A stretch of 64,000 nt of DNA from positions 268,448 through 332,447 of the forward strand of contig NZ_WJXZ01000014.1 in the NCBI RefSeq assembly GCF_009668025.1. Reading direction: 5' to 3'. The stretch's first letter is position 1, and every line of letters starts with the position of its first letter. The stretch comes from Larkinella terrae. GTDB lineage: Bacteria; Bacteroidota; Bacteroidia; Cytophagales; Spirosomataceae. The position numbers and the translations under genes are program-made. The notes under the pieces are model-generated. The model was not told where the DNA came from, searched no databases, and saw only the letters and a list, made by a program, of their open reading frames with translations. Of this stretch, positions 25,772 to 33,177 are shown piece after piece.

Positions 25772-28700
25772 TTAGAAACTAACTGATAAACCCGCGTTCA
25801 AAACCCGCGCCTGTGGATAGTACTGGGCGCTGCTGCTGGTTGATTCCGGATCGAACAGACCTTTCATGGCCGGAGCGTACGTGGCCAGGTTGAGTCCGTT
25901 TACATACACCCGGAGGTTGTTCAGACCAATTTTGCTCGACAGCAGGGCTGGCAACGTGTAACCGATTTCGACGTTTTTCAGACGGATATAATCCGTTTTC
26001 TTTAGCCAGTAGCTCGTACCGTTTGAGAAGTACTGATTACTCCGGTCAACGATCCGTGGGTCAACTGAACTGGGGTTATCGACTGTCCAGCGGTGATCGT
26101 AGCTCCATTTCAGGAAGTTACCAATGGTTCCCGATTCCGTTTGCAGGAAGATCTGACCACCCGTAGAAGCCTGAATCAGGATGCTGAAGTCGAACCCTTT
26201 GTACGACAGCGTACCGTTGATACCACCCTGGAACCGGGGCTGGTTGTTGCGGTCGGCCCGAACCCGGTCATCACCGTTGATTTTTCCATCGCCGTTGATA
26301 TCCTTCAGTTTCATGTCGCCGGGGCGCAGCAAGCTGGCACCCACACCGCTGTAATCCAGCGTGTTTTTGTCGATATCGGCCTGTGACGTGAAGATACCGT
26401 CATACTGGTACAGGAGCGTACCGTTCTGCTGGTTCGGGTCGTTGACGTTGCTCGGAATGGGTTTGCCGGTTGATTTCTGCCACTCGGGTGCACCCGGCGT
26501 TTCGTCCCAGAACGTGATCTGGTTTTTGGCATAACCGCCGTTTACGCTCACGCTGTATTTCACCTGACCCGCCTGACCGTTGTAACCCACGCGGAATTCA
26601 TACCCTTTGTTGCTCACTTTACCAATGTTGGTAGCGGGCAGGGTCATACCGGTGGTTTGCGGAATGGAAGCACTTTTGCGCCACAGGATGTTCGACCGGT
26701 TGTTTTTGAACACATCGAATTCGAAGAAAATCTTCCCATTCAGGGCCGATCCTTCCAGACCAAGGTCCGCATTTTTGGCAACTTCCCAGGTTAACGTCGT
26801 GTTCGGTACCCCGTTTTCATACAGCGTTTGCGAAACCTGTCCGCCCGTTACATACCCCCAGTTGGAGTTAACGGGGTCACCGTAAGCATACGTTGGCAGG
26901 TAATCGTATTCACGAAGTACGTCGTTGAAATAAACCTGGTCGTTACCCAACTGGCCGTAAGAAGCCCGCAGTTTGAGGGAGTTGATGACCGGAACGGCAT
27001 TCTTGAAGAAGTTTTCTTCCGAAATCCGCCAGCCCGCCGATACACCCGGGAAGAAACCCCAACGGCTTGCTTTCGGGAACATGTACGAACCATCGTACCG
27101 CCACAGGAATTCTGCCAGGTATTTTTCCTTGAAGTTATAGGCAGCCCGACCGAAGTAGCTCATCCGGGCCCGTTGCCAGGCGGCTGTGGTGTTGCTGTTC
27201 TTCTCGGCGCTACCACCGGCGAATAACTGGTCGATGGCCGTTGAGGCAAAATACTTCCGATAGCCGGAGAAACCGTTCGAGTTCGAGGCTTCTTTGGTTA
27301 TACCGGCCAGCAAGGTGATGCCGTGGTTACCCGCGAACATGTGATCGTAGGTCAGGATACCCGACAACAGGGAGTTGAACTGGTCGTTCGTATATTGGTT
27401 CAGCGTTGCCTGAGCCGGACCTTTGGCTACCCGCGTCAGGATCGGCTGTTTGTTGGCGTCGTAAGACGTGTAATCCCAGCTATACACGTACCAGGGTGTT
27501 TGCCAGGTTTTGCCTTGCTGAATGTATTTGTCCAAAGCCACGCTACCGCTGAATTTCAAACCCGGAATCCAGGGGTTGGTCACGTTAACGGTGGCATTGC
27601 TTTGCACGTAGTAGCGCGTATCGCGGTCATAACCGGTCGCGTTGGTCGTCACCAGAACCGGCTGCTGACCGTTTTCGATATCCGGAGCAGGTTGTCCGTT
27701 GGGCCAGAAAGCGGGTTTATTCGGATAACCGCGCATCAACATCCGGAAAATGGCACCGGCACCAACTGTTGGGAAAAACCGGTTTTCCTGACGGCCTACC
27801 ACACCCACAACCGTATTGATGTACTTGTTGACTTTGGCATCCAGGTTCAGACGGAAGTCATACTGCTTGTAACCGGTTGCGGAGTTTTTGTAATAACCAT
27901 CCTGATTCTGGTAGTTGGCCGACACCAGGTATTTTACGCTTTCGTTACCACCCATCAATTGCAGGGTATGTTTCACCTGCGGTGACCATTGTTTCAGGGC
28001 TGCACCAAACCAGTCGGTGTTGGGGTGTCCCCAGGGATCGGAGCCGTCGTTGAATTTCTTGATATCGTCGGGCGTAAAAGCAGCTTTGGCAATGGCACCG
28101 TTGTCCGGGCGGGTAAAGGTACCCGTGGTGTTGAAAGCGTCCGAAGCGCCTTTCCAGTACTGTGCCGGTAGGTTATACACGTTAATCTCATTATTCAGCT
28201 GAGCGTATTCGGCGGCCGTTGCCATTTTAGGAATGACAGTCGGCTGCGAAAAACCCTGGTTGAAACTGTACGACAATTCCGGCTTACCGGTTTTTCCGCG
28301 CTTGGTTGTTACCAGGATAACGCCGTTGGCAGCCCGTGAACCATAGATGGCCGCTGCCGCATCTTTCAAAACGGAGATACTTTCAATATCCGCCGGATTG
28401 ATCCGGTCAAACCCCCCGGCCCGGGCCGGCACCCCATCCACAACGATCAGCGCGTCGGTGTTTCCCAGGGTGTTAGATCCCCGAATCCGGATTTTGGAAC
28501 CATCATAACCCGGCTCACCACTGGAGTTGGTGGCGATAACGCCCGGCATCCGGCCCGCGATGGAGTTACTCATGTTCATGGCCGGTGATTTCACCAGATC
28601 CGTCCCTTTAACGGTTGCTACTGAACCGGTAATGGTTTCTTTCTTCTGCTCACCGTAACCCACGACAACGACTTCGTTCAGGGTACTGACGTCATCCGCC

Positions 28701-29008
28701 AGCTTGACATCAATGACCGAGCGACCGCCGATGGCGACTTCCTGGCTCACATAACCAATAAAAGAAAAGACCAGTGTTGCGGTTTTATTTGACACGTTGA
28801 GGGTGTACGTACCATCCGCAGCCGATGTTGTTCCCTGGGTCGTCCCTTTCACCACAATACTCACGCCGGGCAGCGCATCCCCCTGTCCACCCGTCACCTT
28901 CCCTTTGACGGTGTTTTGAGCAAACGCCCCGGTGGCCGCAACAATCATTAGATAAAGTACCAATAGATACCTATTTTTCGGAGGTACCAGATAAGTAGCC
29001 TTTTTCAT
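25772..29008 (-). CDS. SusC/RagA family TonB-linked outer-membrane transporter
   Basis: The 1078-residue protein has a signal peptide (about 1-30) and a carboxypeptidase-regulatory-like domain at about 33-110 (VKGKVTGGQGDALPGVSIVV). A TonB box region with EVVVVGYGEQKKETITGSV follows, then a plug domain at about 120-240 (IRIRGSNTLG, ALIVVDGVPARAG, DAAAAIYGSRAANGVILVTT). The rest is a beta barrel ending in a terminal Phe (VLNAGLSVSF), typical of BamA-assembled barrels. It imports substrate captured by the SusD partner encoded just downstream. Transcription probably begins at a TACCTTTG box about 250 bp upstream, giving a long structured leader. Confidence 0.97.
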   Translation of the reverse strand: MKKATYLVPPKNRYLLVLYLMIVAATGAFAQNTVKGKVTGGQGDALPGVSIVVKGTTQGTTSAADGTYTLNVSNKTATLVFSFIGYVSQEVAIGGRSVIDVKLADDVSTLNEVVVVGYGEQKKETITGSVATVKGTDLVKSPAMNMSNSIAGRMPGVIATNSSGEPGYDGSKIRIRGSNTLGNTDALIVVDGVPARAGGFDRINPADIESISVLKDAAAAIYGSRAANGVILVTTKRGKTGKPELSYSFNQGFSQPTVIPKMATAAEYAQLNNEINVYNLPAQYWKGASDAFNTTGTFTRPDNGAIAKAAFTPDDIKKFNDGSDPWGHPNTDWFGAALKQWSPQVKHTLQLMGGNESVKYLVSANYQNQDGYYKNSATGYKQYDFRLNLDAKVNKYINTVVGVVGRQENRFFPTVGAGAIFRMLMRGYPNKPAFWPNGQPAPDIENGQQPVLVTTNATGYDRDTRYYVQSNATVNVTNPWIPGLKFSGSVALDKYIQQGKTWQTPWYVYSWDYTSYDANKQPILTRVAKGPAQATLNQYTNDQFNSLLSGILTYDHMFAGNHGITLLAGITKEASNSNGFSGYRKYFASTAIDQLFAGGSAEKNSNTTAAWQRARMSYFGRAAYNFKEKYLAEFLWRYDGSYMFPKASRWGFFPGVSAGWRISEENFFKNAVPVINSLKLRASYGQLGNDQVYFNDVLREYDYLPTYAYGDPVNSNWGYVTGGQVSQTLYENGVPNTTLTWEVAKNADLGLEGSALNGKIFFEFDVFKNNRSNILWRKSASIPQTTGMTLPATNIGKVSNKGYEFRVGYNGQAGQVKYSVSVNGGYAKNQITFWDETPGAPEWQKSTGKPIPSNVNDPNQQNGTLLYQYDGIFTSQADIDKNTLDYSGVGASLLRPGDMKLKDINGDGKINGDDRVRADRNNQPRFQGGINGTLSYKGFDFSILIQASTGGQIFLQTESGTIGNFLKWSYDHRWTVDNPSSVDPRIVDRSNQYFSNGTSYWLKKTDYIRLKNVEIGYTLPALLSSKIGLNNLRVYVNGLNLATYAPAMKGLFDPESTSSSAQYYPQARVLNAGLSVSF

Positions 29009-29123
29009 ACATACTAGATGGTTTAAGATTAGTTTGGTAATAATTGGTTTGTACTAACTGAATTGGCAGGTACTCTCACACGGAATTAGTGTGGACGGCA
29101 AGGACATAATCGTCAATTAGACC

Positions 29124-29143
29124 CCGGTGTCTGGTAACACCGG
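29124..29143 (-). promoter_or_regulatory. Hairpin in the susC leader
   Basis: CCGGTGT-CTGGTA-ACACCGG forms a 7-bp stem about 116 nt before the susC ATG. A longer-range pair (29091-29096 with 29147-29152) encloses it. It could modulate translation or be a target for an sRNA; no riboswitch class is recognised. Confidence 0.4.
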
Positions 29144-29257
29144 AAAGTCCACTCAGCAAGTTGTGTAGGAACTGATTACTCTGGGGGGAAATTCAAATGA
29201 AAGGAGTAGTTGTTTTTCATGATTAATAGAGATGGTTTTGGGACAAATAGAATAATG

Positions 29258-29265
29258 CAAAGGTA
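29258..29265 (-). promoter_or_regulatory. -7 box TACCTTTG of susC
   Basis: An exact match to TAnnTTTG on the minus strand, preceded by GTTAAC-rich sequence at the -33 region. It predicts a start site near 29250. Confidence 0.55.
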
Positions 29266-29534
29266 AAATAGTTGTTAACGTATTCGATATTCATTAACCG
29301 AATTTTAACATCTTTTTGCCGGGATATCACTAAAGTCTGGTAAACTATACTGTCTTCAAAAGACAAACCGGAATAGTTCAAGAAATCATTTGTATCCAAA
29401 TAATAGCGTTAAGGTAAGAATAGAATATTAATTATAAAATATTGAAACAATAAAAGTCAAAAGTGAGTCAAAACCGGTTAAAAATTAGTCACTCGTCAGA
29501 CAAAATAGAGCCTGTTTCTGAATTAGGATTAGCC

Positions 29535-29565
29535 GTCTTGAATCTGTGGAATCTCGGTTCAAGAC
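29535..29565. repeat. Inverted repeat with nonamer motif AATCTGTGGAATC
   Basis: GTCTTGAA (29535-29542) pairs with TTCAAGAC (29558-29565). The loop reads as the 9-nt-spaced AATC motif also seen at 57695, 57729 and 60265. It lies about 55 bp upstream of a probable -7 box and could be an operator or a repeat remnant. Confidence 0.45.
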
Positions 29566-29618
29566 AGCCTCTTAACTTTTATTAACACCCACAAAAAACC
29601 GCCGAACCCCGATTGCGC

Positions 29619-29626
29619 TACCTTTA
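29619..29626 (+). promoter_or_regulatory. Probable -7 box TACCTTTA of the permease at 29659
   Basis: Seven of eight bases match TAnnTTTG. The upstream sequence CTTAACTTTT-A-TTAAC at 29571-29586 is shared with the region before the permease at 43691. Confidence 0.45.
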
Positions 29627-29658
29627 GGGCAACCAAAAATGGCTTGCCAACGGGGCGT

Positions 29659-32061
29659 ATGCTACAAAACTACTTCAAAATTGCCTGGCGAAATTTAACC
29701 TCCCAGCGGAGTTACACGCTGCTGAATATCCTCGGCCTTTCCATCGGCATGGCGGGCGGACTGCTGATTTTTCTGTTCGTCCGCTACCACCTGAGCACCG
29801 ACCGGCACCATTCCAAATTCGACCGGATTTTTCGGGTAGTGTTCGATCTTCACCTGGAGGATGGCTCCGTTGAATACTATCCCGAAGCACCGCTTCCAAT
29901 GGCGCAGGTCTTGCGGACCCAGTATCCGCAGGTCGAGCAGGCGGCTTTTCTGATCATGAACCGCGATCTGCTCGTCAGTTACCGGAAACCGGGCGACCCC
30001 GGCGTAACCCGATTTCAGGAACACACGGGCACGGGGATGACCGAACCGGCCTATTTCGATATCATGGATTACCGCTGGTTGCAGGGGAACCCGAAAACCG
30101 CCCTGCGTGATCCGAATACGGTGGTCCTGACTGAATCCTGGGCTAAAAAATATTTCGGCAATGCCGATCCGATGGGCCAAACGCTGAATCTGAATCACAC
30201 CGTTAACGTGAAAGTGACGGGGATTCTGGCCGATCCGCCCCGGACGACCGACGTGGATATGCAGGTATTTGTTTCGCTGGCGACCCTCAAAGCCCTGGAC
30301 CCGAAATACGACCAGACGAGCTGGGGGCAACTCAACAGTAACTACCGGCTTTTCTGCACCCTGAAAAATCCGGAAACCGTCAGCGCGCTGGAAGCCGCCA
30401 TGCCCGCATTGGTGAAGAAACAATTTGGCGAAAATGCCCGCTATTTTCAGTTTCATTTTCAACCCCTTCAGAATGTCCACTTCGACATTCGGCGCGTGGC
30501 GACGGGAGCCACGGCCATTCGTCCGTCGCTGCTCTGGTCGCTGGGGCTGGTGGGGGTTTTTCTGGTGCTGACGGCCTGCATCAATTTCGTCAATCTGGCG
30601 ACGGCGCAGGCGCTGCGACGCAGTAAGGAAGTCGGGATTCGCAAAACGCTGGGCAGTACGCGGGTGCAGTTAATCCGTCAATTTCTGCTCGAAACGACGC
30701 TGATTGTGCTGACGGCCACGGCTTTCGCGCTGTTGCTGGCGGTTTTGCTGTTGCCGCTCTTCAACCGCTGGGCTGGTATTTCGTTGGTGCTCCACCTCGA
30801 CAGCCTGGCGCTCGGTTTTATCGGCTTATTGATTGGTGTTGTGGTGTTGCTGGCGGGGGGCTATCCGGCTGCGGTTTTGTCGGGGTTCAGTCCGTGGGCG
30901 GCTCTGAAAGGCAAGATTCCCAGCCGGAAGTCGGGTAGTCACGTGGTTCGGCAGTCGCTGGTCGTGACACAGTTTGTAGTTTGTCAGGCTCTGATCATCG
31001 GTTCGCTGGTGGTTGCGACGCAGGTGCGTTACCTCCAAAACGCCGATCTGGGGATGGACAAAGAAAATGTGGTAATTGTGCCGCTGCCCAAATCGCAGAA
31101 ATCGTTGCGGGAAACGTTCAAAAATGAACTCCGGCAATTCCCCGAAATCAAGTCCGTGAGTGCCAACCACCGGCCGCCCTCAGCCCAGATCATGAACGGC
31201 GGCTCGTTCAAGTTCGAATCCGATGAATGGGCGAGTTTCCCGATTCGCGAACGACTTGCCGACACCGAATACCTGAAAACCTACGGACTCCAGCTCGTAG
31301 CCGGGCGCAATATTTCGGAGAGCGACACGATTCGGGAGTACCTGGTCAACGAAGCGTTTCTCCACAAAATGAACATTCGGGATCCGCAGAAAGTCCTGGG
31401 TCGCCGGATGCAATATTACCTCTCGTCGGAGTTGCGGCCGATTGTCGGCGTTGTCAGGGATTTCCACCTGCGCTCCCTGCGCGACGAGATTGCGCCCTGT
31501 TTCATTGCCAGTTACGCCGATCAGTACCGAAACCTGGGCATCCGGATTGCGGGAACGAATCCCTTGCAAACCGTTCAGCGCATTCGGAATGCGTGGGAGA
31601 AAGTGTTTCCGGACGAGGTCTTTGAATACGAGTTTCTGGACGATCAAATGGCCCGGTTTTACGAAACGGAACAATTGATGCTCCGCTTGGTCAACACGTT
31701 TGCTGGCATTGCCATTCTGATTTGCGGTCTGGGCCTATACGGTCTGGTGTCGCTGGTGGTCGTTCAGCGGACGAAAGAAATCGGGGTGCGGAAAGTGCTG
31801 GGCGCGTCGGTAAGCAGCATTGTGGCCCTGCTGTCGAAGGATTTTCTGAAAGTGGTGCTGATTGCGCTCGTAATCGCTTCGCCGATAGCCGGTTATGTAA
31901 TGAACCAATGGCTGCAGGATTTTGCCTACAAGATCAGTCTTACGTGGTGGATGTTTGCGCTGGCGGGTGGTTTAGCGGTGGTGGTTGCGCTGGTTACGGT
32001 TTCCTTCCAGAGCATCAAAGCCGCTTTAGCGAATCCGGTGAAGAGCCTGCGGACGGAGTAA
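29659..32061 (+). CDS. FtsX/MacB-type ABC permease ('ET' subgroup)
   Basis: This 800-residue two-unit permease has motifs RSKEVGIRKTLGS near 320 and QRTKEIGVRKVLGA near 703, and the tail NPVKSLRTE. The start at 29659 gives the family N-terminus MLQNYFKIAWRNL; an upstream TTG would add five residues. With KTLGSTR...FLLET it groups with the permeases at 1322, 49795 and 52799. It has its own probable sigma-A promoter, sharing a CTTAACTTTT upstream word with the permease at 43691. It is divergent from susC across 650 bp, and two Uma2 genes converge on its 3' end. Confidence 0.93.
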   Translation: MLQNYFKIAWRNLTSQRSYTLLNILGLSIGMAGGLLIFLFVRYHLSTDRHHSKFDRIFRVVFDLHLEDGSVEYYPEAPLPMAQVLRTQYPQVEQAAFLIMNRDLLVSYRKPGDPGVTRFQEHTGTGMTEPAYFDIMDYRWLQGNPKTALRDPNTVVLTESWAKKYFGNADPMGQTLNLNHTVNVKVTGILADPPRTTDVDMQVFVSLATLKALDPKYDQTSWGQLNSNYRLFCTLKNPETVSALEAAMPALVKKQFGENARYFQFHFQPLQNVHFDIRRVATGATAIRPSLLWSLGLVGVFLVLTACINFVNLATAQALRRSKEVGIRKTLGSTRVQLIRQFLLETTLIVLTATAFALLLAVLLLPLFNRWAGISLVLHLDSLALGFIGLLIGVVVLLAGGYPAAVLSGFSPWAALKGKIPSRKSGSHVVRQSLVVTQFVVCQALIIGSLVVATQVRYLQNADLGMDKENVVIVPLPKSQKSLRETFKNELRQFPEIKSVSANHRPPSAQIMNGGSFKFESDEWASFPIRERLADTEYLKTYGLQLVAGRNISESDTIREYLVNEAFLHKMNIRDPQKVLGRRMQYYLSSELRPIVGVVRDFHLRSLRDEIAPCFIASYADQYRNLGIRIAGTNPLQTVQRIRNAWEKVFPDEVFEYEFLDDQMARFYETEQLMLRLVNTFAGIAILICGLGLYGLVSLVVVQRTKEIGVRKVLGASVSSIVALLSKDFLKVVLIALVIASPIAGYVMNQWLQDFAYKISLTWWMFALAGGLAVVVALVTVSFQSIKAALANPVKSLRTE

Positions 32062-32112
32062 CGTACTCGCGGACTGAACGGGGCCGCCCGACGGTCCGTG
32101 GGGATACCTCAA

Positions 32113-32580
32113 CTATTCCTTAAAAATATCGGATAGGCCAAGTTGGATGTCAGTTTGTACATCGTGCAGGGTTCCATCCGTAAAAACTTCCTGCTGACCA
32201 GGCGTTAACACGGTTACCTGCCTGAACTGAGGAATAACAACCCAAACGGTACGAACTCCGGACGGGAAATAAATGTCCAGTGCTTTATCGGTCAGGTCAG
32301 TTAGCGCCTGTCGGGGTGATAGAATTTCGATCGCAATTAACGGCGGAGTCGTCAGACGAATAACGTCTCTGAGCCAGTTGGCTTTACCGAGTTGGCAAAT
32401 GGCAACATCCGGTTTTGCCCGGCCGTGGGAAAGCTCGAATTCTAATTCCGGCAGAATGTCATATTGTTCATCGTATTTCCCCAGGCTTTTAGTGAGCCGG
32501 TAAATAAGCTTGGCGTGGTTATAAGACATTACATCTTCCGTTTGGAACTCCTCGAATACATCAAATTGGGGTGTTTCCAT
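32113..32580 (-). CDS. Uma2 family protein (tandem copy 1)
   Basis: The 155-residue protein shows the nuclease-like pattern KPDVAICQ, IAIEILSPRQA, a Lys in TDKALDIYFPSG, and RTVWVVIPQ. The start METPQF at 32580 is preferred because the neighbouring Uma2 gene starts METPVA with the same upstream sequence; an ATG seven codons earlier would lie in the promoter. The bases from the first codons through the -7 box are nearly identical to those of the copy at 32664-33134 (compare 32574-32606 with 33128-33160), although the proteins otherwise differ. This points to tandem duplication with retained control. Confidence 0.87.
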   Translation of the reverse strand: METPQFDVFEEFQTEDVMSYNHAKLIYRLTKSLGKYDEQYDILPELEFELSHGRAKPDVAICQLGKANWLRDVIRLTTPPLIAIEILSPRQALTDLTDKALDIYFPSGVRTVWVVIPQFRQVTVLTPGQQEVFTDGTLHDVQTDIQLGLSDIFKE

Positions 32581-32598
32581 AGCGAATTGAGTTTTTAT

Positions 32599-32606
32599 CA
32601 AATATA
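32599..32606 (-). promoter_or_regulatory. -7 box TATATTTG of Uma2 copy 1
   Basis: Exact TAnnTTTG match 18 bases before the ATG. The same sequence stands before Uma2 copy 2 at the same distance. Confidence 0.65.
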
Positions 32607-32663
32607 GCGGAAATAGAGGAGGAAGGGAAAAGGGAATAAGAAGTCTTGGCTGGACGGTAGGTG

Positions 32664-33134
32664 TTACCCTTCGAAAATTTCGGCTAGACTCAGTTGAACA
32701 CCCGTGACGGGATCGACAACGTTGCCTTCCGTGAAGTTGGTGTGCTGACGATTGGGCTGGAAAATGGTGACGATCTGAAGGGACGGGGATACAATCCAGA
32801 CGGTTTTGACGCCCGCCGGAAAATGCTTCTTGTAAACCCGCTCGATCAGCGAATTCAGGCTTTGTTCGGGAGACAGAATTTCGATGGTTGTGATCGGGAC
32901 ATCCTGAACAACAACCTCATCGACAAGCCAGTTGGCCTGACGTTTGGGAAGCAGGCACAGATCGGGGCGGGTTTTGCCGGAAGCAAATTCGAAATCCAGT
33001 TCAGTCAGAATGCTGTACTGGGTGCGGTAGGCTAAACGCAGTAAAAAAGACAGATGACTTTGTAGTTCTGAATGATTGTAACTCGACATTTTTTCGTCTT
33101 CAAGTTCGGTGGATAGAGCAACGGGCGTTTCCAT
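32664..33134 (-). CDS. Uma2 family protein (tandem copy 2)
   Basis: The 156-residue protein has TRPDLCLLP, TTIEILSPEQS, a Lys in VYKKHFPAGVK, and TVWIVSPS in the order expected for Uma2. The start METPVA at 33134 is used; an upstream ATG lies across the divergent permease start and would include the promoter. It is 43 bp from the start codon of the permease at 33178, transcribed away from it. Between this gene and copy 1 there is only its TATATTTG promoter region for copy 1, so each copy seems to be separately transcribed. Confidence 0.87.
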   Translation of the reverse strand: METPVALSTELEDEKMSSYNHSELQSHLSFLLRLAYRTQYSILTELDFEFASGKTRPDLCLLPKRQANWLVDEVVVQDVPITTIEILSPEQSLNSLIERVYKKHFPAGVKTVWIVSPSLQIVTIFQPNRQHTNFTEGNVVDPVTGVQLSLAEIFEG

Positions 33135-33152
33135 AGCGGATTGAGTTTTTAT

Positions 33153-33160
33153 CAAATATA
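33153..33160 (-). promoter_or_regulatory. -7 box TATATTTG of Uma2 copy 2
   Basis: Exact TAnnTTTG match, 18 bases before the Uma2 ATG and 17 bases from the divergent permease ATG. Its -33 region must overlap the permease start. Confidence 0.65.
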
Positions 33161-33177
33161 ACAAAAATAGCAAGTTC

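Larger units (their letters stand above)
29009..29658. other. 650-bp divergent intergenic region between susC and a permease
   Basis: AT-rich and without a convincing gene. The susC side holds a -7 box at 29258-29265 and a leader of about 240 nt with hairpins at 29077-29093 and 29124-29143. GTGGAC (29091-29096) can also pair with GTCCAC (29147-29152). The permease side holds a small inverted repeat at 29535-29565 and a TACCTTTA box at 29619-29626. About 29270-29520 shows nothing recognisable. Confidence 0.6.
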
